From contig PMEC01000108.1 in assembly GCA_003155705.1 (NCBI GenBank), forward strand, positions 4,579 through 13,062: a DNA stretch of 8,484 nucleotides. The letters run 5' to 3'. The notes under the pieces are model-generated. The model searched no databases, had not been told where the DNA came from, and saw only the letters and a program-made list of their open reading frames with translations. How positions within the stretch are numbered: position 1 is the first letter of the stretch; each line of letters begins with the position of its first letter. Both the position numbers and the translations under genes were made by a program. Positions 6,958 to 8,484 of this stretch are shown here, in pieces. The DNA is from Bacteroidales bacterium (lineage in GTDB: Bacteria; Bacteroidota; Bacteroidia; Bacteroidales; VadinHA17).

Positions 6958-6965
6958 TAAATTTC
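6958..6965 (+). promoter_or_regulatory. Possible -7 element for the polyphosphate kinase gene
   Basis: TAAATTTC differs from the TAnnTTTG consensus only at the last base and lies 22 bases before ATG 6988. Because a strong terminator sits at 6835-6868, a promoter is expected in 6869-6987. No good TTTG -33 box is visible in the AT-rich tract before it, so this is tentative. Confidence 0.25.
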
Positions 6966-6987
6966 TATCCCATTAATTTCTAACGCT

Positions 6988-7851
6988 ATGGCAAAAAAGA
7001 AAAAAAACAAGGAAGTCAAAAAGCAAAAATTTGACAAGTCTGAACTTTATCACGACATTGAACAGAAGAAGGACGAAAAGATGAAAAACAAAATCTATTT
7101 TAATGAACTGATAAAGCTTGATATCGAATTAGTTAAACTCCAGGAATGGGTAAAAACAAAAAAGCTTAGGGTTGTAGTGATTTTTGAAGGTCGTGATGCC
7201 GCAGGCAAAGGAGGTGTTATAAAAACAATTTCAGGATGCCTGAATCCCCGTATATGCAGAGTGGTTGCCCTTGGGACACCGACTGAAAAAGAGAAGACAC
7301 AATGGTATTTTCAGAGATATGTACCTCATTTGCCAGCCGGAGGTGAGATAGCCCTTTTTGACCGAAGCTGGTACAACCGGGCTGGTGTCGAAAAGGTAAT
7401 GGGTTTTTGTACAAACGATGAATATGAAGAATTTCTCAGATCTTGTCCCGAATTTGAAAGAATGCTTATCCGGTCAGGTATCATACTTGTAAAATACTGG
7501 TTCTCAGTTAGCGATCATGAACAGGAAAAACGATTCCAGGAAAGGATAAGCGATCCGACAAAACGGTGGAAAATAAGTCCGATGGATGTGGAATCACGAG
7601 ATAAATGGGTAGAGTACTCAATGGCAAAAGACAAGATGTTCTCATATACCGACACAAAACAATCTCCATGGTATGTTGTTGAGGCTGATGATAAGAAGCG
7701 TGCAAGACTTAACTGCATCAAGCACCTGCTTACACTTATTCCTTATGAGGATCTTACACCTAAACCTTTCAAGCTGCCTCCATTGAAGCATGACACTGCA
7801 TACGTCAGGCCACCTAAGGAGGAGCAGACACATATACCGAAAGTATATTGA
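6988..7851 (+). CDS. ppk2: PPK2-family polyphosphate kinase
   Basis: PPK2 enzymes move phosphate between polyphosphate and nucleoside (di)phosphates, in the direction of making ATP/GTP from stored polyphosphate in most bacteria. The Walker A loop 'GRDAAGKGG' (68-76), 'LFDRSWYNR' with D125 (Walker B region, 123-131), 'GFCTNDEYEEFL' (139-150) and the lid 'KRFQERISDPTKRWKISPMD' (181-200) are all present. The following helix is 'DKWVEYSMAKDKMF'. At 287 residues it is a one-domain enzyme. The lid and overall length resemble class I (diphosphate-phosphorylating) forms, but class cannot be settled by eye. The first 18 residues are very Lys-rich and outside the fold; they might aid binding to the polyanion, which is speculation. 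It appears to be transcribed alone. No Shine-Dalgarno is seen before the ATG. Confidence 0.94.
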   Translation: MAKKKKNKEVKKQKFDKSELYHDIEQKKDEKMKNKIYFNELIKLDIELVKLQEWVKTKKLRVVVIFEGRDAAGKGGVIKTISGCLNPRICRVVALGTPTEKEKTQWYFQRYVPHLPAGGEIALFDRSWYNRAGVEKVMGFCTNDEYEEFLRSCPEFERMLIRSGIILVKYWFSVSDHEQEKRFQERISDPTKRWKISPMDVESRDKWVEYSMAKDKMFSYTDTKQSPWYVVEADDKKRARLNCIKHLLTLIPYEDLTPKPFKLPPLKHDTAYVRPPKEEQTHIPKVY

Positions 7852-7860
7852 TTATTAAGT

Positions 7861-7930
7861 CAAAAGATAAAGGGCAAAAGATAAAAGTAAAAGGAAAATA
7901 AATCTATTTTACTTTTATTCTTTTGCCTTT
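7861..7930. repeat. Purine-rich direct repeat and imperfect 24-base inverted repeat
   Basis: CAAAAGATAAA occurs at 7861-7871 and again at 7875-7885. The strand from 7869 to 7892 is also complementary to 7907-7930: 12 inner bases (ATAAAAGTAAAA) match exactly, and the outer part matches with two single-base bulges. The spacer is 14 bases. The transcript would form a long AU-rich hairpin just after the polyphosphate kinase stop, so it may help end transcription or protect the 3' end. Confidence 0.55.
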
Positions 7931-7943
7931 TGAATTTTACTTT

Positions 7944-7969
7944 AACCTTTTTGCAAATAAAGGTTTTTT
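7944..7969 (+). terminator. Weak terminator-like hairpin after ppk2
   Basis: AACCTTT (7944-7950) and AAAGGTT (7959-7965) form a 7-base stem around TTGCAAAT, followed directly by TTTTG. It is the best intrinsic terminator candidate between ppk2 and hisS, but the stem is short and the whole area is repetitive. Confidence 0.4.
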
Positions 7970-7983
7970 GATAATAATTTTTA

Positions 7984-8041
7984 CTTTCTCCTTTCTCCTT
8001 TCTCCTTTTGTCTTTATACTTTTGTCTTTTATCTTTTATCT
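7984..8041 (+). repeat. Pyrimidine tract with heptamer tandem and 11-base direct repeat
   Basis: CTTTCTC is present three times in perfect tandem (7984-8004). CTTTTGTCTTT then occurs at 8005-8015 and 8019-8029, followed by ATCTTTTATC. The words are close to the reverse complement of the purine-rich block at 7861-7892, so the two halves of this intergenic region can pair imperfectly. The tract runs up to the base before the hisS ATG and so makes up its 5' leader. Confidence 0.6.
8017..8024 (+). promoter_or_regulatory. Possible -7 element for hisS
   Basis: TACTTTTG fits TAnnTTTG exactly and lies 17 bases before ATG 8042. The nearest upstream TTTG (8007-8010) is only 6 bases away, so there is no proper -33 box. 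The tract is so T-rich that a chance match is plausible. Confidence 0.28.
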
Positions 8042-8484
8042 ATGTCATCCAAACCATCCATCCCAAAAGGCACACGAGATTTCTCCCCTGAGGAGATGCT
8101 CAGAAGAGATTTCATTTTTGAGACTATCAGACAGGTATTCAGATTATATGGTTACCAGCCTATTGAAACTCCGGCTATGGAAAACCTCTCGTCATTGCTC
8201 GGTAAGTACGGTGAGGAAGGAGATAAACTTCTTTTCAGAGTTCTGAATTCCGGAGATTTCCTTTCGGGAATATCCGACGAGGACCTTCTTAAACGTGAAC
8301 AGGGAAAAATATCATCCAGGATATGTGAAAAGGGGTTAAGATATGATCTGACTGTTCCATTTGCCCGATACGTGGTTCAGCATCGCGATGAGATCGTGTT
8401 CCCGTTTAAGAGATACCAGATGCAGCCTGTTTGGAGAGCCGACAGACCCCAGAAGGGCAGGTACCGGGAATTCTTTCAATGTGA
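8042..8484 (+). CDS. hisS: Histidyl-tRNA synthetase, N-terminal part (cut by window end)
   Basis: This class II synthetase charges tRNA-His. The 147 visible codons show '[11 protein letters not shown]' (8-18), the motif 1 region '[16 protein letters not shown]' (37-52), '[13 protein letters not shown]' (99-111) and motif 2 '[19 protein letters not shown]' (128-146), whose Arg residues contact ATP and the acceptor end. 'LRYDLTVP' with 'GRYREFFQC' is the form shared by Bacteroidota, archaeal and eukaryotic HisRS, rather than the 'LRPEGT' form of E. coli. The start ATG 8042 gives the expected N-terminus directly before PKGTRDF; the upstream leader is pyrimidine-rich with no Shine-Dalgarno. The C-terminal two-thirds, including motif 3 and the anticodon domain, lies beyond the window. 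No fault is seen in the visible part. Confidence 0.95.
   Translation, partial: MSSKPSIPKGTRDFSPEEMLRRDFIFETIRQVFRLYGYQPIETPAMENLSSLLGKYGEEGDKLLFRVLNSGDFLSGISDEDLLKREQGKISSRICEKGLRYDLTVPFARYVVQHRDEIVFPFKRYQMQPVWRADRPQKGRYREFFQC

Noticed and set aside
7923..8246. 107-codon forward frame starting in the repeat tract
   Set aside because: It overlaps the first 205 bases of hisS in another frame; its sequence is Phe/Leu-rich translation of the pyrimidine tract followed by out-of-frame hisS.

Overview
The window looks like chromosomal DNA from a Bacteroidota bacterium, probably an anaerobic or facultative member of the Bacteroidales/Marinilabiliales kind. The basis is AT-rich coding DNA, almost no Shine-Dalgarno sequences, possible -7 boxes of the TAnnTTTG type, a long (631-residue) UbiD-type decarboxylase, a membrane-anchored SpoIIE-type phosphatase with the 'YAQRIQEALLP' linker, a hybrid kinase ending in a receiver domain, and a histidyl-tRNA synthetase carrying 'LRYDLTVP'. 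The assignment to group is inference from protein style, not from a marker gene.

Layout: (1) Bases 1-216 are GC-richer than the rest (about 53% by hand count over the first 180 bases), have no convincing reading frame, fold into several local hairpins and end in a strong terminator-like inverted repeat. I read this as the 3' part of a structured RNA of unknown class. (2) 312-2207 is a UbiD-family decarboxylase, most likely for menaquinone synthesis. (3) 2281-3321 (+) is a membrane PP2C/SpoIIE phosphatase, and 3318-4640 (-) is a membrane hybrid histidine kinase/receiver protein whose ATP-binding domain looks degenerate. The two genes converge and share bases at their stop codons. (4) 4812-6813 is a three-gene same-strand cluster: an exported protein with a Tyr/Ser/Gly/Pro-rich segment, a second exported protein of unknown function, and a small DUF4870-type membrane protein. 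It is closed by a good hairpin terminator. (5) 6988-7851 is a PPK2-type polyphosphate kinase. (6) 7852-8041 is a low-complexity intergenic region, purine-rich then pyrimidine-rich, with inverted and tandem repeats. (7) 8042 to the end is the 5' part of hisS, cut by the window edge.

How the parts fit: most of the window is housekeeping (quinone synthesis, polyphosphate/nucleotide balance, tRNA charging). The parts that are not routine are the convergent phosphatase/degenerate-kinase pair, which may be signalling partners; the three-gene envelope cluster of unknown role; and the unassigned RNA at the left edge. I see no mobile element, phage gene, CRISPR array, tRNA or rRNA.
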